Of a stretch of DNA of 64,000 nt, positions 9,909 through 20,209 are shown piece after piece; position 1 is the first letter of the stretch; each line of letters begins with the position of its first letter. Made by a program: the position numbers and the translations under genes. The notes under the pieces were generated by a model that was not told the DNA's origin, ran no database searches, and saw only the letters and a program-made list of their open reading frames with translations. Source of the DNA: Parietichytrium sp. I65-24A (lineage: Eukaryota; Sar; Bigyra; Thraustochytrida; Thraustochytriidae); NCBI GenBank assembly GCA_012862575.1, contig BLSF01000059.1:1-64000 (forward strand), read 5' to 3'.

Positions 9909-10502
9909 TCAGCAGACGAATAGGCCAGGGTTGTGAATCTGGAGGGTTTCAAGCATATGGCGAAAAGTTTGCATATTTTCGCTCTGCTTCTCGGGGGTCT
10001 CTTGCAAGGAGTAGCCCGCAGCCTCCATGACTGCAGCCGAACTGCTCTCTGGCGAGACCGAGACAGGGCAATTGAGGGTCACGAGAATCTCGCTCTGATA
10101 CTTGGGAAGCCGGATGGACCCTAGAAACACCCGCACGGTGTTGAGCGCAGTCTCGCGAAACTTTGCAACTGACTGAGTGCCAATGACAATGCCGACATGG
10201 GCGCCTTCGTCCAGGCTCGCGCAGGGCACCGAACTAGACGGCACGCCGGACTCAGTGTGCTCGATCTCCGTCTGCTGCGAACTGTTCGTGCTCGCCAAGT
10301 CCTCGAAGAAAAATCGCGCCGCCTCTTTGTTGGGAACTTCGCTTTCGTACTCCAGTATCTCCACGATCAACGACCTTTCAGAGTCCGGGTGAGCGTAGCA
10401 CTCCTGGTTGTCAGGCACATCTCTTACGGCGCTAATGTCCAAGAACTGCACCGGAATCTCTGCGCTCAGAGCCCCTCCGAATAGCTCTCGTCGCACGTTC
10501 AT
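9909..10502 (-). CDS. RANGRF: MOG1 / Ran guanine nucleotide release factor
   Basis: A 197-residue protein starting MNVRRELFGGALSAEIPV. The upstream in-frame extension is Arg/Lys-rich translation of a purine tract and is not included. The MOG1 signature is clear: RELFGGALSAEIPVQFLDIS, RDVPDNQECYAHPDSERSLI, then ARFFFEDLAS and IRLPKYQSEILVTLNCP. MOG1 binds the GTPase Ran and promotes GTP release, supporting nuclear import. The acidic EILEYESEVPNKEAARFFFE region corresponds to the Ran-binding face. Length is typical (about 185-220). A GA-rich tract on the sense strand lies about 190-240 bases upstream of the ATG. Confidence 0.9.
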   Translation of the reverse strand: MNVRRELFGGALSAEIPVQFLDISAVRDVPDNQECYAHPDSERSLIVEILEYESEVPNKEAARFFFEDLASTNSSQQTEIEHTESGVPSSSVPCASLDEGAHVGIVIGTQSVAKFRETALNTVRVFLGSIRLPKYQSEILVTLNCPVSVSPESSSAAVMEAAGYSLQETPEKQSENMQTFRHMLETLQIHNPGLFVC

Positions 10503-10692
10503 TCCTTTTCCTCCAAACTTGCTCCACCACCGCTTTTTTCTCCTCTCCGCCAAGCTCCGTGAACGCAGCCCAACACCACCTGCAATTTCAACACCGAACA
10601 CAAAAGAACAAATTCGCCGAACTAGTGTCCTCGTCGGCAAGTTTACCCACAGTTTTGTTTGTCTGTTTCTCTGTGCTATACTGTCCTCGAGG

Positions 10693-10740
10693 ACTCTCTC
10701 TCTCTTTCTTTCTTTCTGTCTCTCTCTCTCTCTCCGTCTC
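10693..10740. repeat. CT-rich tract upstream of MOG1
   Basis: CT/CTTT microsatellite, GA-rich on the sense strand of the minus-strand MOG1 gene, about 190-240 bases before its ATG. It may be a core-promoter element (inference). Confidence 0.6.
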
Positions 10741-11734
10741 TGTCCCACTCATCCATTTCCAAGCTAGCATAAGCGAGACCTATCCGTTTCTCTAATTCTG
10801 TCACCCGCAGCAAGCCCGCCCCTCACAATCGTTGTCGTCTCTGTTGGCGTTCCAGAAGAATTGCCTAAGGCATCCTTAACACTGACTCTAGCACCCCCAT
10901 TCAAAAGTAATGTTTGCTGCCCAGACTCTTACTTCTCGCTAGCGAGTGCTATCCCAGAAGGGCTGGTAGGAGCGGGAGGTCCTACCAAATACTACACGAA
11001 CGGACTAGCTAGCCCCGGCGGTGAGCCAATGGAGGTGAAGGACGAGTGGAGATGGATAGCACTACCAATCAGCTACGCCAATGCCTGAGATTATAGAGAT
11101 GGTAGAAGGAAGAGGCTAGTAGGGCTAGATAGCTGCTGAAGTAGGAGGCGAGTGAAGAGTGATTTGTATTGCACACTCGCTCGGTGGGTGCCCATTGATG
11201 CCTGGAGAAAGACGCTGCTAAACAAGTCTTTGTGTTCGCAATGAATGAACCAATTCAGAATAATGATTGATCGACTCAGAATTTCAGAATTCAGAAGACT
11301 TTCTCGCTTTCACATTCAACATTGGTTAGTTTTAAAATCTTGAACCACGATCATCAAAGTAATTCAATGCGAGAGAATACTTTCATTTTAAATGATGAAC
11401 AAAACAACAAACTTGGACTTTGAGTGTTTCGCACTCGATTGACGATGTTGAATGAGGGCATGGACATTTATTTGACGAGGAGTAAAAGTATTTTGGTAAT
11501 TTTGGCCGAGTGAGTCGAGTGAGTGTGGTCCAGGGCAGCATTTGAGAATTTGAGATGAAGGGATCTGCCGGTTTTGACTGTGGATGAGCAAGATCTTGCA
11601 GAGTGTGTGCTCCTGAAATGTGTGTCGTTTCTAGAGTGAAGGGAAAAGAAAAAGAGGAAAGGATCCTCCTGGACACCAGAGTAAGCAGGGTCTTTTTTTC
11701 TCGTTTCCTTGATGGCTTCCCTGATTGTCATGGC

Positions 11735-11752
11735 GTACCGGTACCGGTACGC
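11735..11752. repeat. TACCGGTACCGGTA palindrome
   Basis: Overlapping TACCGGTA units form a near-perfect inverted repeat in noncoding DNA. It is one of at least six to seven such sites in this window. Confidence 0.6.
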
Positions 11753-12183
11753 GATTACGAGAACCAGAACCAACTTTTGCTGTTCTTCGGCTTCACCACT
11801 TCTAGCTAGCTAGAGCTCTACTTGGGGGCTTGAGGCAAGCCAGACTCCTTCCAAACTGTGTCCATCGTATCCACAGCCTTCGTTCACGACCGACGATGCA
11901 CTAATTGTATGAGGCGCTCAAGTACGTGATGAGGAATCTGGCTTGCTTTTAAAAATTATTATTTCGGGGTGAGCTAACCGTGAATCGAAAATTGAAGGAA
12001 TAGAGTTGGTCCTTGCTCTTGCGCATTAAACGTGAGCCAAACTTGACGAGATTCCATGCACTGGTATGCTTGCGCATGCCAGGAGTTGACCAATAAATAT
12101 GATTGTGTCGGTGCAGTAAGTGCAACGATGCATTTCAGGACGATGATGAAGAATGTTTTCAAGAAGCATCCCAAGACTCAGGT

Positions 12184-12609
12184 TTAGGAGGACTTTTGGT
12201 TCTCGAAAAGGTGGGGCACGTGGAAAGCTTCCAACTCGTCGATAACTTTACCGTCTCGCAGACCATCGACGAAGTCCGAGTACCCCCCAATATGCGTGGT
12301 GCCGATAAAGATATTTGGTACAGTTCTCTGCCCGGTAACGCGGAAAATCGCCTGGTGCGTTTCCAAACCGGCCTGCTCCACGTCCAGGTCGTGAATTGTA
12401 GCTGACACGTTGCCTGCCTTGAGAATCTCCTTCAGCCTGTGGCAGTATCCACAGGTCGTCTTGCTATACACCAGCACCCCTCTGTTCAGCTTGATCTCCT
12501 CTGCCACTTTATCTGCCACACTTTGCGTCGAAAGCCCCCGCTGCGACCGCTGCGACTGCTGCGCGGCGAGCCGCCACGCTGTCCGCGACCTCTGAAATAC
12601 AAGCGCCAT
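12184..12609 (-). CDS. Dithiol glutaredoxin, probably mitochondrial
   Basis: A 141-residue protein. The first about 30 residues are rich in Arg, Ser and Gln with no acidic residues (MALVFQRSRTAWRLAAQQSQ), a typical mitochondrial presequence. The thioredoxin-fold core holds YSKTTCGYCHRLK with active-site Cys53 and Cys56, the cis-proline loop QRTVPNIFIG and the glutathione-binding GGYSD. These features mark a class I dithiol glutaredoxin that reduces protein disulfides or glutathione mixed disulfides using glutathione. Length matches family members with a targeting peptide. It is flanked on both sides by long noncoding DNA. Confidence 0.9.
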   Translation of the reverse strand: MALVFQRSRTAWRLAAQQSQRSQRGLSTQSVADKVAEEIKLNRGVLVYSKTTCGYCHRLKEILKAGNVSATIHDLDVEQAGLETHQAIFRVTGQRTVPNIFIGTTHIGGYSDFVDGLRDGKVIDELEAFHVPHLFENQKSS

Positions 12610-13398
12610 ACTACTACTCCTGATTGCTCTACTCTACACTCAGAAACGCTTCACTGGACAGACGCTCGCACTACCCGGCAACACTCCGCAACACCTCGCA
12701 GTCCGCACTTTACTTCGGAAGGTGCTCTCTCCGCAAGCCTCCCGACGACTGACCAACATAAAACATCTACCATTTCTACTCCAAATTCTCCAAATGCTCC
12801 AACATCACACGTTTAGTTCATAGTGCTTCGGAATAGCGGCCGACTAGGCCTCCCAGCACGACCATTGCGTAGAGATGTGCAGTCTCTCGTCACGAGAGCG
12901 TCTACGTTTCGAAGCGTGTCTGTAGACTCTGTGGACTCTGTAGTCTCTGTAGACTTCGAAGACTCCAAAAACTCCAAAGGGTTTCCGAGTCCTCTGGTAG
13001 ATGTGTAATTCGGCGCCTTTGTTTAAACTCATGGTAAATAGTGATATACAATTGTTAACGTAGATTAACAAAGGCGATACGGGCAGCGAGAGACGTTGGG
13101 GGATGAAAATCGGAGTCATCACTCATTATCATTGCGTCGATGAAAGAAAGAAGGAATGAAGGAAGGAAAGAGAGAGAGAGAGAGATAGAAAAAGAGAGTT
13201 TGACTGAGACGCTCAAGTCGAACGCCAAGTCGAAGACGGAAGAGCGTGAGCGAACGGGTGCATTGGGATGCGAGAGACTTGATTTGGGCTGCGAAGGGAA
13301 GGAAGGGGCAGGGAGGAGGCGAAGAAGCAGGAAAAAGTCCTCTTGCCTGCCTGCAGAAGCTCCAGCTTGAGGGGCGAAAGAGCCGTGCGCAGGCCAGG
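12610..13398. other. Divergent promoter region between glutaredoxin and a secreted-protein gene
   Basis: The genes on either side diverge, so both promoters lie here. It contains a degenerate TCTGTAGAC-type tandem repeat around 12918-12960 and a purine tract at 13141-13200. No gene was seen. Confidence 0.45.
13141..13200. repeat. Purine (GA) tract upstream of the secreted-protein gene
   Basis: GAAAGAAGG-type DNA followed by (GA)n, purine on the coding strand, about 200-250 bases upstream of the ATG at 13399. Confidence 0.6.
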
Positions 13399-14118
13399 AT
13401 GAACTCTTTCTGTTGGGTGCTCTTGCTTTTGAATGTGCTGAGAACGGTGGGCCTGGAAACGACAAAGGAGCTGCTTGGCGTGTTCGTTGAGGCCGATGAA
13501 GAGGTCGATATGAGCAGTATTTTGTCAACCTGCTACTATGGATATGGTATAAAAACGTGCACGCTAAGCGAGAGCAGCACGTCAGTGGCGGGAACTAGCG
13601 ACGACTTGGTCGGAATTTTCACGGATGTGAGCGACACGGTTCTTTACCCAGGTACCGATAAATACTGCCTGGAGTGCTGCTCGAATCGTCGTTTGTCACG
13701 AGCCTTCACAGAAACAACGACGCTCACTTGCGATATGTCGGAGCCGCATAACAGAGACACAGTTGATGGCAGAACGCGCTCCTTCAATTTAACATCGCCT
13801 TGGGAGTTCCGATTCGCAAGGCGAGAAACTCTGGACGATGACACCATTGTGACATGCACGCTAAATCGGGAAAACTCTTTTGCGTACGTGCTCGGGTATA
13901 ATCTGAAGCTGTGGGTGACCGAACACAATCGCTTTGTGGACTATTGGCGAGGGGTGACAGCTTGCGAAGCTTCGGCAATTGAGACGACGGACGCCACTCT
14001 GGTGGCCATGAAGATATTCACAGAAAACATAACCATGGTCGTCGGCTCGGCTGCCACACAAAGTATGAGCCTCACTCTCGTGGTTGGCTCTGTTGCATTT
14101 GCATTGTTGGTGTCTTAA
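13399..14118 (+). CDS. Secreted Cys-rich protein, probable GPI-anchored
   Basis: A 239-residue protein. The ATG chosen is the one that gives a clean signal peptide (MNSFCWVLLLLNVLRTVG, cleavage probably near residue 19-20). An upstream in-frame stretch is purine-tract translation. The mature part has eight cysteines, an even number fitting disulfides, including KYCLECC, and at least two N-glycosylation sequons (NLT, NIT). The C-terminus is a hydrophobic stretch (SMSLTLVVGSVAFALLVS) ending without charged residues, as in a GPI-attachment signal. I recognise no family. A cell-surface or wall protein is likely. A single-pass type I membrane protein with no cytosolic tail is the alternative. Confidence 0.65.
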   Translation: MNSFCWVLLLLNVLRTVGLETTKELLGVFVEADEEVDMSSILSTCYYGYGIKTCTLSESSTSVAGTSDDLVGIFTDVSDTVLYPGTDKYCLECCSNRRLSRAFTETTTLTCDMSEPHNRDTVDGRTRSFNLTSPWEFRFARRETLDDDTIVTCTLNRENSFAYVLGYNLKLWVTEHNRFVDYWRGVTACEASAIETTDATLVAMKIFTENITMVVGSAATQSMSLTLVVGSVAFALLVS

Positions 14119-14338
14119 TTCGAGATTCCGCCACCGAAAAACAAAAGTGGCAGTGAGTCATGAGAATGATATGTTTTCTGTTCCCATGTGGTCTGTATTC
14201 TGACACCAGCTGGTGTTTCGTGCGAGTAACGTGTTTGCTATATATTGTGTCTTGTCGGAAGTAAGTGTAAGAAAGGGATCGAAAAAAAATTGAATTTGAT
14301 CTTTCGCGTGTGAAAGAAACTGCAATCGAAACATAGAT

Positions 14339-15157
14339 CTATTTGTCATGCTGGACTGGGGTTAGCTCGCTGTCCTTCTTCCCCTGTCCAAGCGACTCCA
14401 CGCTACGGCGCATAACCGAAATGCTCTCTGCCATGTCCTTCGCTTTGTAGACACCAGAGCCAGAGACGATCAAATTAGCGCCAGCCTTGGCTGCAGCGTC
14501 GATAGTGGCCGGCTTCACCCCGCCGTCCACCTCGATGTCCATGTTTGGGTACTTTTCGCGAATTGTGCGAACCTTGCTCATCATGTCCTCCATGAAGGAC
14601 TGGCCGCCTTTCCCAGGGTATACGGTCATGACGAGCGCGAGGTCGATTTGATCCGCGTATTTTAGGAGAGACTCAACAGGAGTGTCTGGGCTAATTGTCA
14701 GCCCGACCCTCATCTTGTGCTCGCGAACCAGGTCAATCACATCCTGGGTGATACCCCGCTCCTCTGTCGCTTCCAAGTGAAACGTGTAGGTCAACAGGCC
14801 CGGCTTACTCCCTTGAGCTTTCGCAACCCCTTCCACCCACTTTTCCGGCTCGCTAGTCATCATGTGGCAGTCAAACGGGACGTCTGGCACGTGCTTCCTC
14901 AGACACTCGATCACGTAAGGTCCAAAGGAGATGGTCGGCACAAAGTGACCATCCATCACGTCCAGGTGAATGTAATCCGCGCCAGCGTCCAGCACCTTGT
15001 GCACCTCTTTCGCCAGTTGCGCCTGCGCCATCCCGACCCTCTCCAACGTCAGTTCCCTGCGAACATGAACATCCCATCCATCCGCCTCTCTTCCCACACT
15101 TACCATATCGCAGTCCAGCACGGACGGCCCAATCTTGGCTTCGCAGCAGTGTTGCAT
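14339..15157 (-). CDS. RPE: Ribulose-phosphate 3-epimerase, one intron
   Basis: This enzyme interconverts ribulose 5-phosphate and xylulose 5-phosphate in the pentose phosphate pathway. Exon 1 is 15157-15104 (KIGPSVLDCDM) and exon 2 is 15022-14339, with an 81-nt GT-AG intron (donor GTAAGT, acceptor GCGCAG) at 15103-15023. The intron length is a multiple of three and has no in-frame stop, so the unspliced frame is also open. Splicing gives VLDCDMAQLAKEVHKVLDAG, which fits the family exactly; the unspliced version has 27 extra residues. The spliced protein is 245 residues. Conserved sites include IHLDVMDGHFVPTISFGP (metal-binding His and Asp), DCHMM, and DIEVDGGVKPATI with the second catalytic Asp. 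No targeting peptide is seen, so it is probably cytosolic. Confidence 0.93.
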   Translation of the reverse strand: MQHCCEAKIGPSVLDCDMVSVGREADGWDVHVRRELTLERVGMAQAQLAKEVHKVLDAGADYIHLDVMDGHFVPTISFGPYVIECLRKHVPDVPFDCHMMTSEPEKWVEGVAKAQGSKPGLLTYTFHLEATEERGITQDVIDLVREHKMRVGLTISPDTPVESLLKYADQIDLALVMTVYPGKGGQSFMEDMMSKVRTIREKYPNMDIEVDGGVKPATIDAAAKAGANLIVSGSGVYKAKDMAESISVMRRSVESLGQGKKDSELTPVQHDK

Positions 15158-15874
15158 CTTGAGCGCTTCTCCTCACTTTCCTCACTTTCCTCTCTATCCT
15201 CTAATCGCTGCGCCGTTTTCCTATCAAAAGACCTCTCCTATCCCTGCTCTTCTCCGCTCTTTCCTTGCCTTTCTCTTTTTTTGTTCCTCTCCTCTTCTCA
15301 CTGCAACTATGAGCATTGCTCAAGGCTTGTGAACAAACAAACAAACACTTCTGCTCTCTTTGTTATCTCATTCTCTCCCTCTCGCTCGCTCGCTCAAGAG
15401 ATGGGTACTAATGTATTCTCTATATCTGACATTAGCACCCGGCCGCGAGTCCGGAGTTTCAAGAGTGATTACAACATAGCAGCGCGGCTTGTGAGTCTTG
15501 TGAGTGCGAGAAGTGCGAGTGCGAATTTCGTGCGTGAGCAGCTGACGAGTACGGGGGATACGGTGCGCTCCGTGGACGTGTGTGAAGGGTTGACGCGTTG
15601 AGAGACTGCAAGTTAGAGACGGGGTCAGGTTGGCCGGAAGTTGGCTTGGTGGGCAAACATATCTTGGCGGAGTTATCATCACCCGTAACTCTTTCACGCT
15701 TTATCTATTTCTCTCTCTCTCTGTCTGTCTGTCTTTCTCTATTTAGCTCTGTGCGTGCACGCCAGCAGGGGTCGCGCGTGCAGGGGCGGGGGACTTGCTC
15801 GACGAAGTGTGTGAATGGCTCGTTGATAGATTCGCTGGGCCGTTGTTGAAGGATTGGTGTATACGCAGCAGGAG
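15158..15874. other. Divergent promoter region, RPE and longin adaptor
   Basis: About 700 bases between divergent genes. CT-rich DNA on the plus strand lies around 15165-15300 and a CT/CTGT tract at 15709-15740. No gene was seen. Confidence 0.45.
15709..15740. repeat. CT/CTGT tract
   Basis: Pyrimidine microsatellite between divergent genes, about 135-165 bases upstream of the plus-strand ATG at 15875. Confidence 0.55.
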
Positions 15875-18792
15875 ATGGCGCAGGCTGTTGCTCTGCTGGA
15901 TTCCAGCGGGAACGTGTTGGCCCAGCATCACAGTGGTGAGTTTTGGTGTTTCTGCTTAAGGTCAATGTTGAAGTTAAGCTAGTCGAAAGGAGTTCTGACC
16001 TTTTGTGTGATTGAATCTTGATTGACGTTGTTGCAAAGGATGGATGAGCTTTACGAAAGCGAAGAGGATGTCCCAAAAGTTCGCAGCTATGATCCAAGCT
16101 GTACCGAAGTCGGCGCGAATGAATCCAGAGGTGCGTTTCTGTACACCTTGACTTTTACAACTTGTTCCTGGCGGCTTTGCGGGATGCTGACGATATTGAC
16201 GATATGTGCATGGTGGCGGCGGTTATCTGATGATCGTGACATTAGGGCTCATACGCTGCCGAGGATGGAAGGTACCAGGTGCATTTTGTGCAATGCCAAT
16301 CCATTTGGGTTCTTGTGATGGGCAGTAGGCAGGATCTTGGCATCCCAAACGTTGTCATCGCCGGCAACACTATAGATCTAATCCTCGCGGCATGTGCTGG
16401 TAAAGTTTCTGCAAAACGAATCGAGAAGAGGTACGCAGACGTCTATTTTGGTTTGATAAAAGTTTTATCGGAAGGCCACGACGCGCTTGATATCTTCATG
16501 CCGAACCTTAGAAACCAGACGATGCCGGACGCGGGCGCTGTTGCCTTAGGTTGCCGAGAGCCTGCTGCCGGGCGGCAACATAAATATTGCGGACTTGATG
16601 AAAGTGCTCGAGAGCGTGCCTTTCTCAGTAGTTTAGAAAAAGAGGCCCGCTCTGCAAAGCAATCTATGCCTCTGTTGCAGCACGGGAGTGATGCGAGCGT
16701 CCCTCTGGACAAGACTTTTCCATTTGTATCTCAGCTGTACTCTGTCGTCCCAGGTGGGAAGAAGACGTCAAAGAAGAAGCGCAAGGAAGTCCGGAAAGAG
16801 CTCCGCAAGTTGGAGAAGGCATTGTTATCCGACGCATTCGATCAAGAGTTTGGTCCGGAGTTTGATGCCCCTGAACTCTCCGCGTCGGGTGACGAATTTG
16901 ATGCCCCCTTCCCAGCCGAGGAAGGCCTGAGAGATTTGAGCGGATCCCCAGCTCCATTTACACAGACCGCAAACACCCTTCCTCATCAGGGAAATAGTCA
17001 AAGTGACAATGCGAAAGATCTTTTTGGAAACAGCACTATAGAATCGGGAGCCGATTCTTCGAAGGAAACTTTGATTAGTACACAACTAGAGGCGAAACGG
17101 AAAGAGATGCAACATGTCCTCGGGCCAGGTGAGGAGGACAACGGATTTTGGGAACAGACTGAACTGGATGACGAGGACTTTTTTGCAACTGTGAGCACAG
17201 ATCAAAATGTTGTCTCAGACAGCCCACATCCTACCGTAAAGACACCTATGGAGTCCGGCGTTCAATTCGATGCGGATTTCGACGCTGAAGAGGACCCTTT
17301 TGCAGGAATGGATCGCAGCGCCAGCACCAGCGCGCTGGCGTCTGGTGTGCATTCAGGAGAAAGCCGGGAAGCGGTCGAGACAACTTTTTCGGCTTTTGAT
17401 ACCGACGAGATATTTCAGCCATTTGAAGCAGATGGCAAGCCCATTGTATTTGAGGGCGGCTTTGAAGCAGAAGACCTTTTCAAGACTGAAAACGACGGTG
17501 GCCTTCAGTCCGAAATGTTCAAGCATCAGGAGTTTCCAGTACAGTTTGACTTTGCTACTGAGGATTATTTCTTCACTGAGGAAAGTGCAGTCGATTCGGG
17601 TTCATTCGCGGGGGCTGATCAGGCGTTCGCCACTGAAGAAGACTTCTTCGCCACGGAAGGCTCAAGACAGATAAATGCGCCCACAAGAGAAGCGTTTTTA
17701 GAAAAGTCAAAATTGTCCGAAAATGAGTTCACCGCTGCAGCATTTGACGAAGATGACCCTTTCGCGAAAGGAACCGATCTCGGCGATGCTGGGAGCGAAC
17801 ATAGTCCATTAGAGGGATCTACGGACAAAAAGCGAGAAAAGGATGAGGATGAGGCAACCCAAGACGTTCTGAAATCGGACGAGGCACAAAATCCCAGTTT
17901 GCATGTGAGCGTTCCCCCGCCAGTCCCACAGGGCGCCTCCATCCTGAGCCCCGGCCAAGTCTTTGAGGCATCTCCGCAGCCTCCAGATGTCGCAAGTGCC
18001 TGGAGCCCACCAACCCCTCATAGTCGCGTGAGGATAGATTTAGCAGAGCAAGTTTTACTTCAAGGTACTTTGAGCGGGTCGAAACCACAGAGCGGAATGG
18101 CACGCGGCAAAGTTTACGTCACAAATGCGGAGAATGCGGACGACGAGATCGATCGTCTCCGTGATGGACTGACCCTCCTATTAGAGGAGAAGGGGCCAGC
18201 CCAGAACGTCTTATCTTTTAGAGCAGACCCAGGAATGTGTGTCGGCGACAAACTCTCCATAACTGACGTACACACTTACAGTCTCGAGCTTGACAGCTCA
18301 AAGCTTGGCGCGAAGGCGCGCAATGTTGCCCTGTACTGGACGGGACCAACGTGGGTTCCGTCAGCTGCCCCGATATCTGCGCAATTTAGTGCTATGCCCA
18401 CCGAAACAGAGGCAGGTGTACGCTCCTTTTGCGGGGCGCTCTACGGTCCGGACTCAGAAACTGAGGTAGAAAATTTTTGTTTGACTGTTACGCTCTCGCA
18501 CGACCTGGAGGTAGTCAAATTGGAACCAGAAGAGTTTGCTCAGGCCCTTGACGGAAAGCGCGTTCGATGGGATCTTTCGGAGAAGAGGTATACAGTCGCA
18601 GATTTGGCTCTTCTCGCGTTCAGAATAGAAGTGAGGGCCGGTGCCGAGTCTTGCCGAATCGAAGGCGTCAATTTGAGATGCGTCACTCATTGCTCCTCAG
18701 CATGCCTCAAGGCTGGGCTTCAGCCAGTGAGCTGCGGTGTGCGAGAAGCTACTTGCCGAAGCGAGCTCGTTTTGAATCTTGGAGTTGAATAA
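15875..18792 (+). CDS. Longin plus DPF-rich linker adaptor, TSET TCUP/TML-like
   Basis: Three exons, 15875-15935, 16039-16130 and 16246-18792, join in frame to 899 residues (introns of 103 and 115 nt, GTGAG and GTGCG donors). Exons 1 and 2 complete a longin fold: MAQAVALLDSSGNVLAQHHS, then GWMSFTKAKRMSQKFAAMI, then GSYAAEDGRYQVHFVQCQS, and on to RYADVYFGLIKVLSEG. A long acidic linker (about 240-620) carries many FDA/DPF-type motifs (EEDPFAGMD, DEDDPFAKG, IFQPFEADG, EEDFFATEG). Motifs of this kind bind clathrin-adaptor appendages. The last about 240 residues are strand-rich and resemble a partial mu-homology domain. Longin plus linker plus C-terminal mu-like domain fits the TSET subunit TCUP (plant TML, muniscin relatives). 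The longin part is sure; the TCUP assignment is tentative. Confidence 0.6.
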
Positions 18793-19149
18793 ACGCGCTC
18801 TCTTGTGAGAATAAATAGGTACATTATTTTACTTGTATTTACGTGAAAGAAATATCGAAAACAAAAAGGGAACGGTGTTGAGCCGACCCGAAATTCACAC
18901 GCTGCCAATCCTGGATTAAGAGGACCAGATGCAAGGAAAAAGAAATTACTCGAGACCATGCTGTAGAAGAGAGAAGGCAACACAATCCAGCAAACCAATT
19001 GATTGCCATTTGTTGCAAGCATGAAGTACTGCTCGCAAAGAAGGCGAGAGCTGCTACAACCCGCGTCACCGGCTGGACGAGCGGAATACATATATTGTCA
19101 AAGCGCTCACGCCCACACCAGTAGCATCACACAGAGAGCGCGGGCCTCG
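18793..19149. other. Convergent intergenic spacer
   Basis: Probable 3' untranslated DNA of the adaptor gene, with an AATAAA-like word just after its stop. No gene was seen. Confidence 0.4.
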
Positions 19150-19425
19150 CTAGTTTGTCCTTCTTTGCATCGTCGACAGAGCCACTTCGCAGCACGCCTG
19201 CACCGGGATGTCCATCTCGAGGTCTTCATCCATAGGAAAGAACGGCTCCGGTTCATCTTCGCCATCGTCCGCGGCGCGGCGCGATTTGCCCTGCTCATGC
19301 ACACACGCTGCGGGCTTTCCCGTTTGTATGCGTCCTTGCAGGAACCTCGACGTCAGCTTGTTCGCCCAGCGGCTCCCTTCGCCGCCGCCCAGCACGGGCA
19401 TCACTTTGCGCGAGCGATCCATCAT
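19150..19425 (-). CDS. Hypothetical small protein
   Basis: A 91-residue frame from an ATG-ATG start (MMDRSRKVMPVLGGGEGSRW). The N-terminal half is basic and Gly-rich (NKLTSRFLQGRIQTGKP). The C-terminal half is acidic (DDGEDEPEPFFPMDEDLEMD) and ends with a Cys pair. The charge segregation and non-repetitive composition look protein-like, but no family was recognised. A nine-base tandem repeat lies just upstream at 19486-19524. It could also be chance or a single exon. Confidence 0.4.
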   Translation of the reverse strand: MMDRSRKVMPVLGGGEGSRWANKLTSRFLQGRIQTGKPAACVHEQGKSRRAADDGEDEPEPFFPMDEDLEMDIPVQACCEVALSTMQRRTN

Positions 19426-19485
19426 CCCAACCAACTCTGCGCACTCCTACTCGTGCCAACCGCCTATTCGTGCTCTGCTCTTCGC

Positions 19486-19524
19486 GCTGTCCGCACTGTC
19501 CGCACTGTCCGCACTGTCCGCACC
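19486..19524. repeat. Tandem repeat, unit CTGTCCGCA, about four copies
   Basis: A nine-base unit is repeated head to tail about four to five times, just upstream of the small minus-strand frame. Confidence 0.75.
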
Positions 19525-20176
19525 GACCGCTGTTTGGTGTCTGCCGCTCGCTTTCTTCCTTCTCTTCCGTGTCGCACCGCTCGAATCTCGCTGATTAGTA
19601 GTCGGATAAGGATACGTAGCACCGGGAGGGGGAAGGGGCGAAAGACCAGCGCTGGGGAGGAGGAAGGGGATGGATAGTGGAGGCGGTAGCGAGGGTGTAG
19701 GAGGAGGCGCTGAGAGGGAGATGGAGTTGAGGGAGGAACGCCAGGAACTCGCTAGTTATGGGTGGGGTGTGGCTAGCGTGTAGAGTAGGCGTAGTGGGAC
19801 TGTTTCGCCCTAACGCGTTCTTTCTTTTCCTTTATTCAATTGAAATGTTCATCCATCAATGACTCATTCATTCCGAACCACTTTTCTTGAACCAATTTAG
19901 CGCTTTCTTTCTCTCGCTGTTCACTGTCAATTTAATGTTCTCTCTTTATTTTGCACTTAAATCTATGTTCAAAGTGGTGAAGAGAAAGAAGCAAACTTGC
20001 GAGGGAGATGCGTTCATTGTCGATGTAAGTGAGTATAAGTACCGGTACAGTACACTTTGCTGAGATTCGGAAGGACTGAAAAGAAAGGGAGTCAATCTTC
20101 CCAAACTTGCGCTTCAGTGAGAGGAAGGAATGAATGCTAACCAAAATTTGGAACGCCGCTACCTGCTCGCTCCTCT

Positions 20177-20178
20177 GT

Positions 20179-20202
<24 letters not shown>
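20177..20202. repeat. CT microsatellite
   Basis: Uninterrupted (CT)n of about 11-12 units in noncoding DNA. Confidence 0.75.

Positions 20203-20209
<7 letters not shown>

Larger units (their letters stand above)
10503..12183. other. Intergenic region, palindromes and a CT tract
   Basis: About 1.7 kb with no gene seen. It holds the CT tract upstream of MOG1, a 12-base palindrome CTCGCTAGCGAG near 10936, an inverted repeat (GGTAGGA at 10966 with TCCTACC at 10981), and an overlapping TACCGGTA palindrome at 11735-11752. Confidence 0.45.

Noticed and set aside
10503-10748. An 82-residue in-frame N-terminal extension of MOG1
   Set aside because: It is translation of the purine tract (Arg/Glu/Lys repeats). 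The family start fits the internal ATG at 10502.
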